From Symbiotaphrina buchneri (Eukaryota; Ascomycota; Symbiotaphrinales; Symbiotaphrinaceae): DNA of 64,000 bases. Made by a program: the position numbers and the translations under genes. The notes below the pieces were generated by a model. That model was not told where the DNA came from, did no database searches, and saw only the letters and a list, made by a program, of their open reading frames with translations. Shown in pieces: positions 11,630-21,156 of the stretch. The DNA is taken from assembly GCA_001599915.1 (NCBI GenBank), contig BCIG01000010.1, forward strand, positions 620,001 through 684,000, written 5' to 3'. Each line of letters begins with the position of its first letter. Positions within the stretch are counted from its first letter, which is position 1.

Positions 11630-13611
11630 GACTAACTATATCGACGATTATGAGGATGCTATGTAAGCCAGTGAGCTAAAGCAATGATCATAAAAGCTAA
11701 CGGATGCATTTTCCTATTTTTCGACTCAACATGCTATGGAGCCGTCATTGCGCGAGTGACTGCACTGCGGCAGATGCCCGGTGAGGCTCATGGATGGACA
11801 TCAAAGGCCGTCAGCGGTGGGTGGCTGATGCTAGTGGCCAAGGATTCCGGGGTAAGTGCAGATTGGCTGGTGGCCCTGCGACGCTACGGAGTGGAAGTTC
11901 CGATGACGCAGAATTCCATGTCAGCCGAACATGGGAATTTGACGGGAGTAATCATGACGCTGAGCGGCCGAAATCGCAGCCAATTTTCTTAGCGAAGACC
12001 GTGGAATTCCTCTCCGCTAAAGTAAGGTACGGTACGGTGTACAGTACCCCACCGGCATAACTTTGTACTGTGTGATTTCTTGCAGCTGTCACATCTCGCA
12101 GTCTCCGTTTCATCTTACATGAACAGGGGCGCGGGCCACTTGAGACACCAGTCAACACAAGTGAGGTGGAGAGCTATCATTATCAAAAAACATCTTATCG
12201 TGGCTCCCATCTCCGCACAAGCAGCTGTGCTTCGTTTCGACTTTTGGCTTGGCCAAAGGTACTGTACCTTTCCCTAGGAGTATTCCGTACAGTGTACATG
12301 ATCCCTAGAACTCCGTCGGTGTGCACGGCCAACCTAACCGGCTCGCCCCGGCCAATAGTATTTCGTGCCAGCACCATCGTTCAACTCATGTTTCTCGCCC
12401 GAGTCTCCAAGGATTAACGAAAAGAAAGGTACTCGACGTCGCGGAGATCCAGATCATTATTTTTGCCTCAATTCTTAGAGAATTTACAAAGGTTTATGGC
12501 TGGCAGATACGAAGCTTAAGGCACATATGGGATGCCTCTTAATGTGAGATGCAAGGCGTGCACAGTAATCCATGGGAGCGACTATTCTGATCTCGCAGCT
12601 CACCTACGCATTTTGTTCTAAACCGCGTGGCGCGATCCATGATTGATTGGATGACATATAAAACGAGGCTATTTCGTAAAGCTCGAATCCTTGTCTCCCA
12701 CCTTTCAGCAAAGCCAAGAGGTTGGAACCCAAAGTTACCCAACAAACGGTCCGTCAGTCGAGGCGAGCAAAACGGGAATGGGGAAGGCAGGGCAGGCAAA
12801 GCGAAGGGAAGGGAAGGGAAGCGTAGCCGCGAACCAAAAACCAAAAAAGGACATGCCACCGTACACACCTGTACCGGCGGCCCCGTTGCATGAGCACCTT
12901 AAGGCTTCCGCATTCCGGCTTGAGTGAGCCTATTCTTTCGTCTTTTCCTTTCCTTCGAGCCATTTCTCCTCTCCACACCCTTCTTTCTTCCTGTTTCGTA
13001 CCAAGACGACGAGAAAATCGGTGGCTTATCGGGGATTATTCCTTCCTCGCGAAGCATCGTCATTGGACCATCGAGTGATTGGATCAGCCTACCCCGCTTA
13101 AGCTCCCTGCTTAAAGCTCGTGCCTAGCGCCATTTCTTGGTCTGGCACCCGCTGGCTGCTGCCGAAGTTCACATTCACAGAATTCAATTGACAAGAGTGA
13201 CGTCCTATCGGTTGCTTGGGCCCGCCCCGTCACCACATTCACCACTTTGCAATCCATTGGGTCAGCCCTTTCTGAACCGCATTACTGCTTCCCCTTTGCA
13301 CTTTTAATGACCACGTAAGGTCTTCAAGCGTTGTCATTGTTGTTCCCAACTCTGTCCGTTTTCTTCCTTCCCTGTCATCTCCGACAGGTGGGTCTGCTGC
13401 CAGGGCCATCCCGACATCCTAGCTCGCGCCACGTCGATTGCATGAACTCAGCCTTCAGACTGTCCGCCTTTCCTATTCGTCGGTGAGCTCATCCACGAGC
13501 AATGTTGCGGAAAATCGGAGCTCTCCTGACCGTCACTGTGACCTAGCACATTTTCGGGACCTGCTGAACCAACAGCCCTGTCGAAAGAAAACAAACGACG
13601 ATCCTCCAGTC
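11630..13611. other. Divergent promoter region, POL4 and the glycogen-binding-domain gene
   Basis: About 2 kb without a supported gene. The part near 12020-12060 and 12255-12300 is rich in GTAC words (gtacggtacggtgtacagtac). From about 12930 the plus strand becomes pyrimidine-rich (cttttcctttccttcg and similar), typical of a fungal core promoter and long leader for the gene starting at 13612. GA-rich runs (gggaagggaaggg) occur near 12805. A frame at 13438-13911 starts at a TTG/ATG in the leader and only becomes coding at 13612. Confidence 0.5.
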
Positions 13612-16343
13612 ATGGCTTCCCACGAAGCTGCTCCAACACATCGCAAACATCCTGTTCGAATCAGCTATAAGCATCCTGGTACACAACCACCGGTCTATGT
13701 TGCTGGCTCCTTCACATCGCCACCTTGGACACCTCTAGCCCTTGAGCACACACTGCGCGACGGAGAATACGAATTCTATAAGGACTTTCAACTAGAGGAA
13801 GGTGACTGGCAGTATAAATTTCGGTTGGGCGACGGTGACTGGTGGGTATTAGACGAGACTGCACCGACGGGTACGTGCCTTATCTGCGACCCTAGACAGA
13901 TAGGATTGTAACACGGAGACTGACAAGCCACAGCCACAGATGATGCAGGAAACCGAAATAATCTTTTACAAGTAAACGCCGATTCAACCAACATAGAGTC
14001 TGAAGGCCAACAGAACATATCATCTACCAAGATGGCAGGCTCCCATGAGGGTACTGAAGCTGTCGACAACGATCTTGTGCCGCACACCATGGAGAGCTTA
14101 GTGACCGAGACACAGAAAGAAGAGAATGGCGAGAACGATACTGAGATGCCAGCGCCAGCTGTACTCAATGGAGACTCCGCGACATCTCCAACAGGCTTAC
14201 CAGCACTCATACCGCTCATTGCAGATGAGTCTGTGCCGCCTGCAGAAAATGCCACAAATGGATCCAAACAGCCAGTAACCGAGGATCAAGCTACTGTTGA
14301 GGTGAAAGAAATTACAAGTGATGATTCAGAAGGTGGACTCAATAACCAGGAAGAAGTTACGGCAGGTGGACAAACATATGGCGAGGAAGCGACTGCGCCT
14401 GTTGCTGGGGAGGAAATCCCTGTCCCGTTTACAGTGGTGGAGACAGTGCCCGATCAGGATCAACCAATCTACGGCAGTGACCCTGAAACAGGCACGCTTG
14501 GGGAAGTCCCGTCCAAGCGTGAAGCAGATGCTGAACCAGACGTGACCTATGAATCAGAAGAGTCGAAGGGAGATACTGGGCAAGATCCGTCAGCCTCAAA
14601 ACCGAAAGATGATGTTCCTATTCCAACCTTGGTGGTCGAGAAGACGGACAACGAACCAAAGCACGGTGATGACTTCGGACCAGATGCAACGACAGAGCAG
14701 AAGCTAGCGCATGACATGCGACTTCAAGATGCCGAACCAGATAGGGTTGTCATTTCCCCGGATCCAGGCCCAGTCTCCCCGCCGAGCCTAGAGGAGCCTG
14801 CGGATACGGTCGACTTGAATAATGACCAGGAGGTCGCCGATACTGCCTCTGAAGTTGCTGACACAGCTGCTACTCTTGACAAGCCATCAGAAGAAGCGAA
14901 AGAACGTGAGCACGCACCTTCTGTGGAGCAGAATCCGCCAAAAGAGCCCTCCAGGTCGGTAGTGAGTACTGCCAACGACGAGGCAGAAACCGCAAAACCG
15001 GATGCCTCCGAGACGTCTAACGCACCACTGTTTGCCCACGAAGAGATCCATGAAGATTCTTCCCCCCATGAGCCGGCTCTCGACTCCGATGTTGCAAAGA
15101 CGGCAGATGAGGTTGCGAACACAGCGGAACTGTTAGATGCGCTGAAGGAAGACAGCCAGACAGTGACCGCACAGGAGAAGAGGTCCGGTCCAGGCCTCAA
15201 ACTGGATGGTTTACCCCAATTTGACTCTTCAGGCCCGGTAACACCAGAGTCCCACTCCAGGCCAGAGTCGCCATGGGTTGAACATTCGCCTCTATTTGCG
15301 CACGAAGTGTTATTACCTTGTGAGGAGAGTCCGCCTAGGGAAAAAGAAAAGCCAAGAATGTCCAAGCTCAATGAGGTCATGAACGACTTTGACGATCTAG
15401 ATGATCCATCCCTGGAGGTATTTCCTCAGGAAAGAGAGGGGATCTTGCAACGCATCTCGACGACTGAATCCAGACTGGCTGAGGATGAAACTCGTGTTGA
15501 AGGCATACCGCCCTCGCCCATACTTTCTGCTGGTGGTCCCAACGGGGAGTCGTTGCGCAAATCCACCTCTGCGCAGTCCATCTCTCCTCGACCGGGATCA
15601 AGTCTAGGTTCAATCGCAGAGGAAGATGAGGTGCTCGATCGGAGGATCTCCCCAGTAGAGCAGCTACCTCAACCCATGGACGATTATGTAGCCAGTGCCA
15701 CTATTGGGGCTCCACTTATGGCCGAAGCAAACTCGCAATATCTGCCAAGCCTTAGCAAGGAGGGCTCCACTTCTACAACGGTCACGCTAGAGCCACAGGA
15801 GAGCTCACAGCCTGTAGATGGCCCTGCCACTCTCCAAGCTCCCGCCGGGTCTTTGGGAGGGGAAGAGCAGCGACCCTCTGCTCCATTGCCTAGTGCTAAT
15901 GAAAGTACAAGTAGCCCGAAGGCAAATTTTGATGGTCCTTCAGATACTGCAACACGTTCAGCAGAGTCAACTTCGGATGGTCTGCCAGAGCAAACAACCA
16001 GTGGTGAAAAGAAGTCGGCGAAGCACTCAGATCCTAGTAGCCAGTCATCCCAACCTTCCGACGAAGGCGTTCGGCAACGGAAAACTGCTGCAAGTGTTTC
16101 CGACCCGGCTACTCCATCAAGCGGAGGGGAAGTGGCCAAACATGGGGAGAAAGTAATCCTTCCTGGAGCTCTGGGCAAATTTATTAGTGGACTATGTGGT
16201 GGAAATCGACGAGCGTAAGCTCATAACCCTCATCTTGCGACTATTGTTAGCAGCCTACTAAGCACTTAGACAGGGAATTCGCGGTGTCTACCACTCTCGT
16301 TGTTGCTTCTGGTGTCGCACTGTACTCATATTTGTCCGGTTGA
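13612..16343 (+). CDS. Tail-anchored protein with N-terminal AMPK1-CBM glycogen-binding domain
   Basis: Exons 13612-13870, 13934-16214 and 16274-16343, 869 residues. Residues about 12-85 form an AMPK-beta type CBM48 module: VRISYKHPGTQPPVYVAGSF..PPW, EYEFYKDFQL, WQYKFRLGDGDWWVLDE. Long acidic disorder follows, with a duplicated unit of about 87 residues (DVAxTAxEVAxTAxxLD then PLFAHE, twice) and FDDL inside NDFDDLDD near residue 572, an Atg8-motif candidate. The 59-bp last intron (gtaagc, branch tactaag, acceptor gacag) hides a 22-residue tail beginning EFAVSTTLVVASG after basic NRRA: a typical tail anchor. Without that splice the frame stops at 16218. The first acceptor has an alternative 6 bp downstream (13940). 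Glycogen binding is a family inference; membrane anchoring is seen in sequence; an autophagy role is a hypothesis. Confidence 0.85.
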
Positions 16344-17626
16344 TTCCTCATCTATCCTTGCTCTCTTCCACACACCTTGTGGGCGAGACGGTTGTCTTCC
16401 GAATTCATGCAGTGGATGCGTCCACACCCCCTGCTGTACCCATTAGAAGCGTCATTGATTTTTAGCTGCATCACTGACCTGTATCTACACATTCCCCTCC
16501 TTACTATCTTTTGCATGGACCCGCTGGTTATGGACATGGCGAAGGGTGGAGTCTCGCGCTTGGCATCCCAGGCATTTTAGCTTTGAGATCAATTGGAAGG
16601 ACTGACTCGCTCAGAGCTTGGAGGCGCTTTCGACACATCCTAACATCATGGCTCTTCCTCGTTCAACTTGTATATTGCTTTGTTGATGAATGTGAACATG
16701 ATAGGATTGTCATTCTCCTGCAATTGGGTGACGTTCTTAGCTGAGTGAACACTCATCGTGAAGGTTTTGAGGTCAAAATCTTGCGATTATGACTTGGAAG
16801 ACTGAGGGGTTGATGACCATAGCCTTGAATGAAGCAACAAGTAGTTATGGTCAATCAAGTGCAGGTATGATACATATTTTATAACTCTCCTGCCTCTGAC
16901 GGTTCTTGAATCATATCTCCCAGGGAGACTAATAGGCCGTAATATCATGCAGACTCCCTCGATTATAAAAGTCTCCTCCGCAAACTTGCAAATACACTTG
17001 CTGGGCCTCTATTTGTCCATGCAACCTGTCAGACCTTGGCATCACTTGTGTCGTCGTCCCCTGTGAAGGTCAAGTGTCTAAAACGCCCATTGGCTACTCT
17101 GCTTCGTTCAATTGACAACTCTAATTGACAAAGGTATGGTTGAAGCATATTGATGGGTATCATTGTCCGGCAAAGGAGAAACAGAGGGTGCTGTGTTTAT
17201 TCGGGATGTGATCAGAGAGGATATTGTTTCACTGCATATGCCCCAAGTGACTGTCTGGAGTGCTCTTCGACTCGATTCCTAACCTAATTGAGCAATACTG
17301 TCGTTGTTCATGACACCTGCGAGATTCACTCCAGTCCTCTGCCACAACAGTCCCACCTCCCTCACCTTTCATATCTTGTCTCTACTTACTTCTCATCCTC
17401 ACCGCCTCAGGACGCGTCAAACGTCACCACAGAAACCGTCACCTCTAGCCGCGCACACTTTGCAAGAACTGCATCTATGGTGGCCTAGAAGAAGCACAGA
17501 AACCGTCAATCTGACCGAGCAGACATTGCAAGAAACGGGTCTTCGGTGGCCTAGAAGCACACGCGTCGCGTCAACTGCCTATTCCTGGTCTGTCAGTTCA
17601 CTACTCCACCCGTTTGCTCATAACTG
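16344..17626. other. Intergenic, leader of the repeat-rich coiled-coil gene
   Basis: No supported gene. The last 340 bp contain an imperfect 67-bp tandem duplication (17429-17562) within a frame that opens at an ATG at 17309 (track of about 105 codons ending at 17627). A possible 5' intron (gtctgtc near 17589 to ctggactag at 17646) would join this leader to the main frame, so an N-terminal extension of the downstream protein cannot be excluded. A TATA-like cgattataaaag sits near 16960. Confidence 0.45.
17429..17562 (+). repeat. Imperfect tandem duplication, about 67 bp x 2
   Basis: The copies start at 17429 and 17496 with the same acagaaaccgtca, share ttgcaagaa in the middle, and end in ggtggcctagaag. 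The centre has diverged by substitutions and one indel. The unit is not a multiple of three, so the copies are in different frames. This argues for leader or non-coding DNA rather than a protein repeat. Confidence 0.85.
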
Positions 17627-20600
17627 ATGCTCTTATTCTGGACTAGCGTGGCTGTAGTGATGGTAAAACATAAAGACAGAGCCGGTAACCATTCCGGGAG
17701 ACACTTACACAATGCTTTTGCTCTTAGAGCTGAGCTAGCAAGAGAAAGGCTGCAGGAGGATCAGGGTAGGTTGAGTTCTGGAGAACGTGCACATCTAGGA
17801 GAGCGTCGTGCGCCAATCGCTGTTACAGAAGACGACTTCATCTTCCTAACGTCGCCAGAACTCAGGCGGCAGGGCAGAGTGTATCCAGAGGACACATATG
17901 TCACGGGTTGTCCTCCTGAAGGTCGTTCTGATCCGGTAGACGAGACGCCGCCCCCAGTTCCCGCGAAAGACACTCCTCCGAAAGGACGCATGCAAAGCCA
18001 GGTCACATCAAACATAGAACCCAATCAGCACCCCGTGCCAGGCACCCCTCTTGCTTCAGCTGAAAGTCTTGACCAGCGTGCTTCTACTCCCAAACCCTGG
18101 GCTCCTGAGAGACTCTCTGCTCTGCCGGCTCCACTCTTTCATGGCTCTAGTGATAGGCTGAAGCAAGCAAAAACTGAAGCCCTGAGTATCAAAGGGAAGA
18201 CGAAAAAGGAGAAGCAGAAGGTAAAACAGAAGATGAACCCCCATATCGCCCCGACCGCCTCTGTGAAGGCAGCCAGGATTCTGGGAGAGCAGCCCATGGT
18301 CCCTGAACCGCCGAAGGCCCCTCATGTGGACGGGAGGAGAATCGTCACCCCTCTTGGCATGATGCGGAAGTCTTCAGAGTCATACGGTGAGGAGCATCAG
18401 GAAGAGAGTACTCCTGATGTAGGGTTCGGTACGCCTACCAACAGATGGTTCCATGAGAACAATCTGCCAGCGCCTTCCTATTCCATGCAGAACTCGTCCG
18501 GTCGTCGTGAGCCTCGGGTCAGTGAAAGGGCTCTGGTCGAGTTCTCACCGGAAGAGCGTCAAGAAGGCATGATATTGAGCGACGGCAATATCACTGCAGT
18601 AAGGGATGGTAGCTATGGCAGAAGCGGCACGCTGCAGATAGTCAACAAGGGGGAGAAAGACCGCATCCCCAGTCAGCAAGGCGTCATTGAAGAGGCCAGC
18701 GACTCGGACGAAGTGAACAGTGAGGATGTTGAATTTGGAGAGCAACTCATCAACACAGTGGGTCAGCCTCTTTCTGCATATTTGAGAGTTGTTTACGGTG
18801 ACGACAAGAACGCGTCTGCTTCGGCACCCGAACGTCATTCACGAACTTCCGTCACTACAGAGAGCTCACTGCCGCGCACCTCTGTCTCCCAACGATCCCC
18901 TCTCACCGTCTCTCGCACACCACCGCTTCGTCGGGACGCGAGCGACTTCCTTCCTCAAGACAATATCCAAGCATCTGCTCCTCTTGGTCCTCAGCTTTCA
19001 ACCTACGTGTATCACAACTACCCATCTTTCTCTTACCCGTTGGTCCGTCGTGCCAACCCGCCTCTTCCCCCGGGAGTTGACCCACGTCCGGCACTCGAAG
19101 GCGTTGTGCAGCACCAAGTCATGTCTTTCCCTCACGATGTGGAAGTTATCCAGAACGGGGTGCAAGTCATGGTTCGCCAAGTGGGAGCCCTGAACGAGCG
19201 TATGAATGTTGTTGAGAACTCCGCTGTTCAGCTTGACAACGAGCTCCAAGACGTCAGAGATGTGGCGTCCCGTGCTGGAGATACCGCGTCCCGTGCCATG
19301 GAAGTAGCTGGTACTTTGCCTGATTTCATCGAAACGATGAAGCAATTCAAGACTACGCTCTTGGAGAAGATCGACAAACTGGACGAGAAACTCACCAGTG
19401 TCCTCGATGGTGTTAATGCCAGTAACGACAAGATGGCGGATGTGAGTGGAAGGCTTCAAAGATTGGAATGGGCTGCTGAGCTGGGCCATATTGGAGACGT
19501 CTTCGACACGTTTGGCGAGGACCCTGCCAAACACGACGAAAGCAAGGCGAGGCGTAAATCTCATAAAGCCAATTCTGAGACAACGGAATGGGAAACAGCT
19601 TCTCACGAGTCGAGTGATGATGATGGAACCAAGTTCATTCGCTCAACCGGCAACCCAACTGATAGCAAAGACGATGCAACCCCGAAGCGTGGAGACAATC
19701 CGTCTACTCCGAAGCGCAAGTCTGGCCGATACTCACGTCGTGCGCCCCCGGGCTTCATCCGTGCCCATTCTGAACGTCGTGGCAGCGTTCTTGTGCGTGG
19801 ACCAGCAAATCCGAGTCCTGAGTATCGCAACCATCCAGCAATGCAGTCTCGCCGCAACTCTGCCAACCGGAGCGTTCGTGGAAGTCCACTGCGATCTAGT
19901 CACACTCGCACGACTCCATCTGCAGTGGTCACTCCCCAACTCCCGCTTCCTACGCAGACGACGATGCAGGCTCGAGATACCATGACCGGCTACCAACTCC
20001 AGACTCCGAGCCAGACGGTGATGCAGGGTCAAGACATTACGACCGGCAACAATCTCCCGGCTTCTACTCAGACGGTGATGCAGCATCGAGACATCACAAC
20101 GAGCAACGCCTCAAATATGAACAACGTCAACGGGTTTACTCCTCATGCACGGCACATGCGTGTTTCTCCTGCTTCTCGCCCGCCGGTGCTCTCATACCCC
20201 ATTGCTGGACGTCCGCGCGCAGACTCTCCACGCATGCCGTTTGTGCAGCCTGCTGCCAACTACTCGACCCATTCGTTGTACGCTGTCGACGAGCAACCGG
20301 AGCACATGCCATCACTCTTTGCCAACGCCAACCACTCGCTCTACAATCTGGGTAGACCTAATCCGCTGCATAACGCCTTCGCTGAGAGGGCCCTTATTCG
20401 TCAACGCGCTCTCAACGGTACGGATTTCCTGGTCAACAACAGTCAGGGTTCGACGCACACTCCAGTAACCAACGGGCTCCACAATGCTTTCGCCGCACAA
20501 GCCCTCATCCGTGAGCGCCAGCTTCACCTCAACGGCGCGAACGGCGCGGACTTCTTGGGTCCCAACGGTCAGGGTTCTACGCACGGCCAGGCCACGGACG

Positions 20601-20746
20601 GTGAGGTCTCGGACAATGACCGCGCCCAACGCATCCATGATATTGCCTCTCATCAGAGCCTCGTGATGGAGGCTGGTTCCAGCAGGCTTATGGCAACGGC
20701 AGCCAGCACTAGGGACTGGTATGTCTTGCGTACTCAGATGGACTGA
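17627..20746 (+). CDS. Unidentified 1039-residue protein with coiled coil and internal repeats
   Basis: A long single open frame, start ATG at 17627; a second in-frame ATG at 17660 (MVKHKDRAGNH) is equally plausible. I do not recognise the family. Visible parts: an N-terminal LHNAFALRAELARERLQ; a long low-complexity region; a heptad-rich predicted coiled coil at about residues 500-615 (VVENSAVQLDNELQDVRDV.., LLEKIDKLDEKLTSVLDG); a basic Ser/Arg region; three tandem 19-residue repeats (QTVMQGQDITTG type) at 19955-20125; and two C-terminal copies of LHNAFAxxALIRxR..DFL..NxQGSTH at 20366-20602 that echo the N terminus. There is no signal peptide, membrane segment or enzyme motif. It may be a structural or scaffold protein, but no function is claimed. 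Confidence 0.75.
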   Translation: MLLFWTSVAVVMVKHKDRAGNHSGRHLHNAFALRAELARERLQEDQGRLSSGERAHLGERRAPIAVTEDDFIFLTSPELRRQGRVYPEDTYVTGCPPEGRSDPVDETPPPVPAKDTPPKGRMQSQVTSNIEPNQHPVPGTPLASAESLDQRASTPKPWAPERLSALPAPLFHGSSDRLKQAKTEALSIKGKTKKEKQKVKQKMNPHIAPTASVKAARILGEQPMVPEPPKAPHVDGRRIVTPLGMMRKSSESYGEEHQEESTPDVGFGTPTNRWFHENNLPAPSYSMQNSSGRREPRVSERALVEFSPEERQEGMILSDGNITAVRDGSYGRSGTLQIVNKGEKDRIPSQQGVIEEASDSDEVNSEDVEFGEQLINTVGQPLSAYLRVVYGDDKNASASAPERHSRTSVTTESSLPRTSVSQRSPLTVSRTPPLRRDASDFLPQDNIQASAPLGPQLSTYVYHNYPSFSYPLVRRANPPLPPGVDPRPALEGVVQHQVMSFPHDVEVIQNGVQVMVRQVGALNERMNVVENSAVQLDNELQDVRDVASRAGDTASRAMEVAGTLPDFIETMKQFKTTLLEKIDKLDEKLTSVLDGVNASNDKMADVSGRLQRLEWAAELGHIGDVFDTFGEDPAKHDESKARRKSHKANSETTEWETASHESSDDDGTKFIRSTGNPTDSKDDATPKRGDNPSTPKRKSGRYSRRAPPGFIRAHSERRGSVLVRGPANPSPEYRNHPAMQSRRNSANRSVRGSPLRSSHTRTTPSAVVTPQLPLPTQTTMQARDTMTGYQLQTPSQTVMQGQDITTGNNLPASTQTVMQHRDITTSNASNMNNVNGFTPHARHMRVSPASRPPVLSYPIAGRPRADSPRMPFVQPAANYSTHSLYAVDEQPEHMPSLFANANHSLYNLGRPNPLHNAFAERALIRQRALNGTDFLVNNSQGSTHTPVTNGLHNAFAAQALIRERQLHLNGANGADFLGPNGQGSTHGQATDGEVSDNDRAQRIHDIASHQSLVMEAGSSRLMATAASTRDWYVLRTQMD
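19955..20125 (+). repeat. Three in-frame 57-bp (19-residue) tandem repeats
   Basis: The units start at 19955, 20012 and 20069. They encode QTTMQARDTMTGYQL.., QTVMQGQDITTGNNL.. and QTVMQHRDITTSN... Spacing is exactly 57 bp. The third unit decays at its end. They lie inside the unidentified 1039-residue protein. Confidence 0.93.
20366..20602 (+). repeat. Two C-terminal LHNAFA repeats (37 and 42 residues)
   Basis: Unit 1 (20366-20476) encodes LHNAFAERALIRQRALNG then TDFLVNNSQGSTH. Unit 2 (20477-20602) encodes LHNAFAAQALIRERQLHLNG then ADFLGPNGQGSTH. The same helix-like core, LHNAFALRAELARER, occurs once near the N terminus at 17705, which links both ends of the protein. Confidence 0.93.
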
Positions 20747-21156
20747 GATGGCTTGACGGAAAATTGGTTGTGTTTTTCGGCGGTTGAGGGTGCCTGTCGG
20801 TTAGGGCTGAGCACTTGTTCAATCTGCTGGGAGGAAGGAAACGAGCTTGGACATTCAAGGAATGGGCACTGTTTGAGTAGGAAGCGATTTGATTTCAAGC
20901 ATGGAGGACGAAGGGATGACTTGAATGATGAGACCCAGGATGAATGACTCCACTACAGCTCGATGAAGACTTTGTTTTTACCGCTCGTCACTACTAGTTT
21001 AGGCTAGTTTTTCAGACAGCGCGTAGTTAGTTTCACAAAAGGAATGAAGAAAATGCTTCAAGCAAATGCTTTAGGATCTTGCTTGATCATCGTGATGTCA
21101 ATTATGTAGGTTCTATTATATGTACAGGTGAGCTCGGTGTACACCGCGTAGAGACA
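20747..21156. other. Convergent spacer, 1039-residue gene and ALG8
   Basis: Contains only the presumed 3' UTRs of two convergent genes. No repeat or motif of note; the small plus frame at 20753-20947 has no support. Confidence 0.5.

Noticed and set aside
14724-15380. 218-codon minus frame
   Set aside because: Antisense of the acidic linker of the glycogen-binding gene, where codon bias opens the opposite strand.
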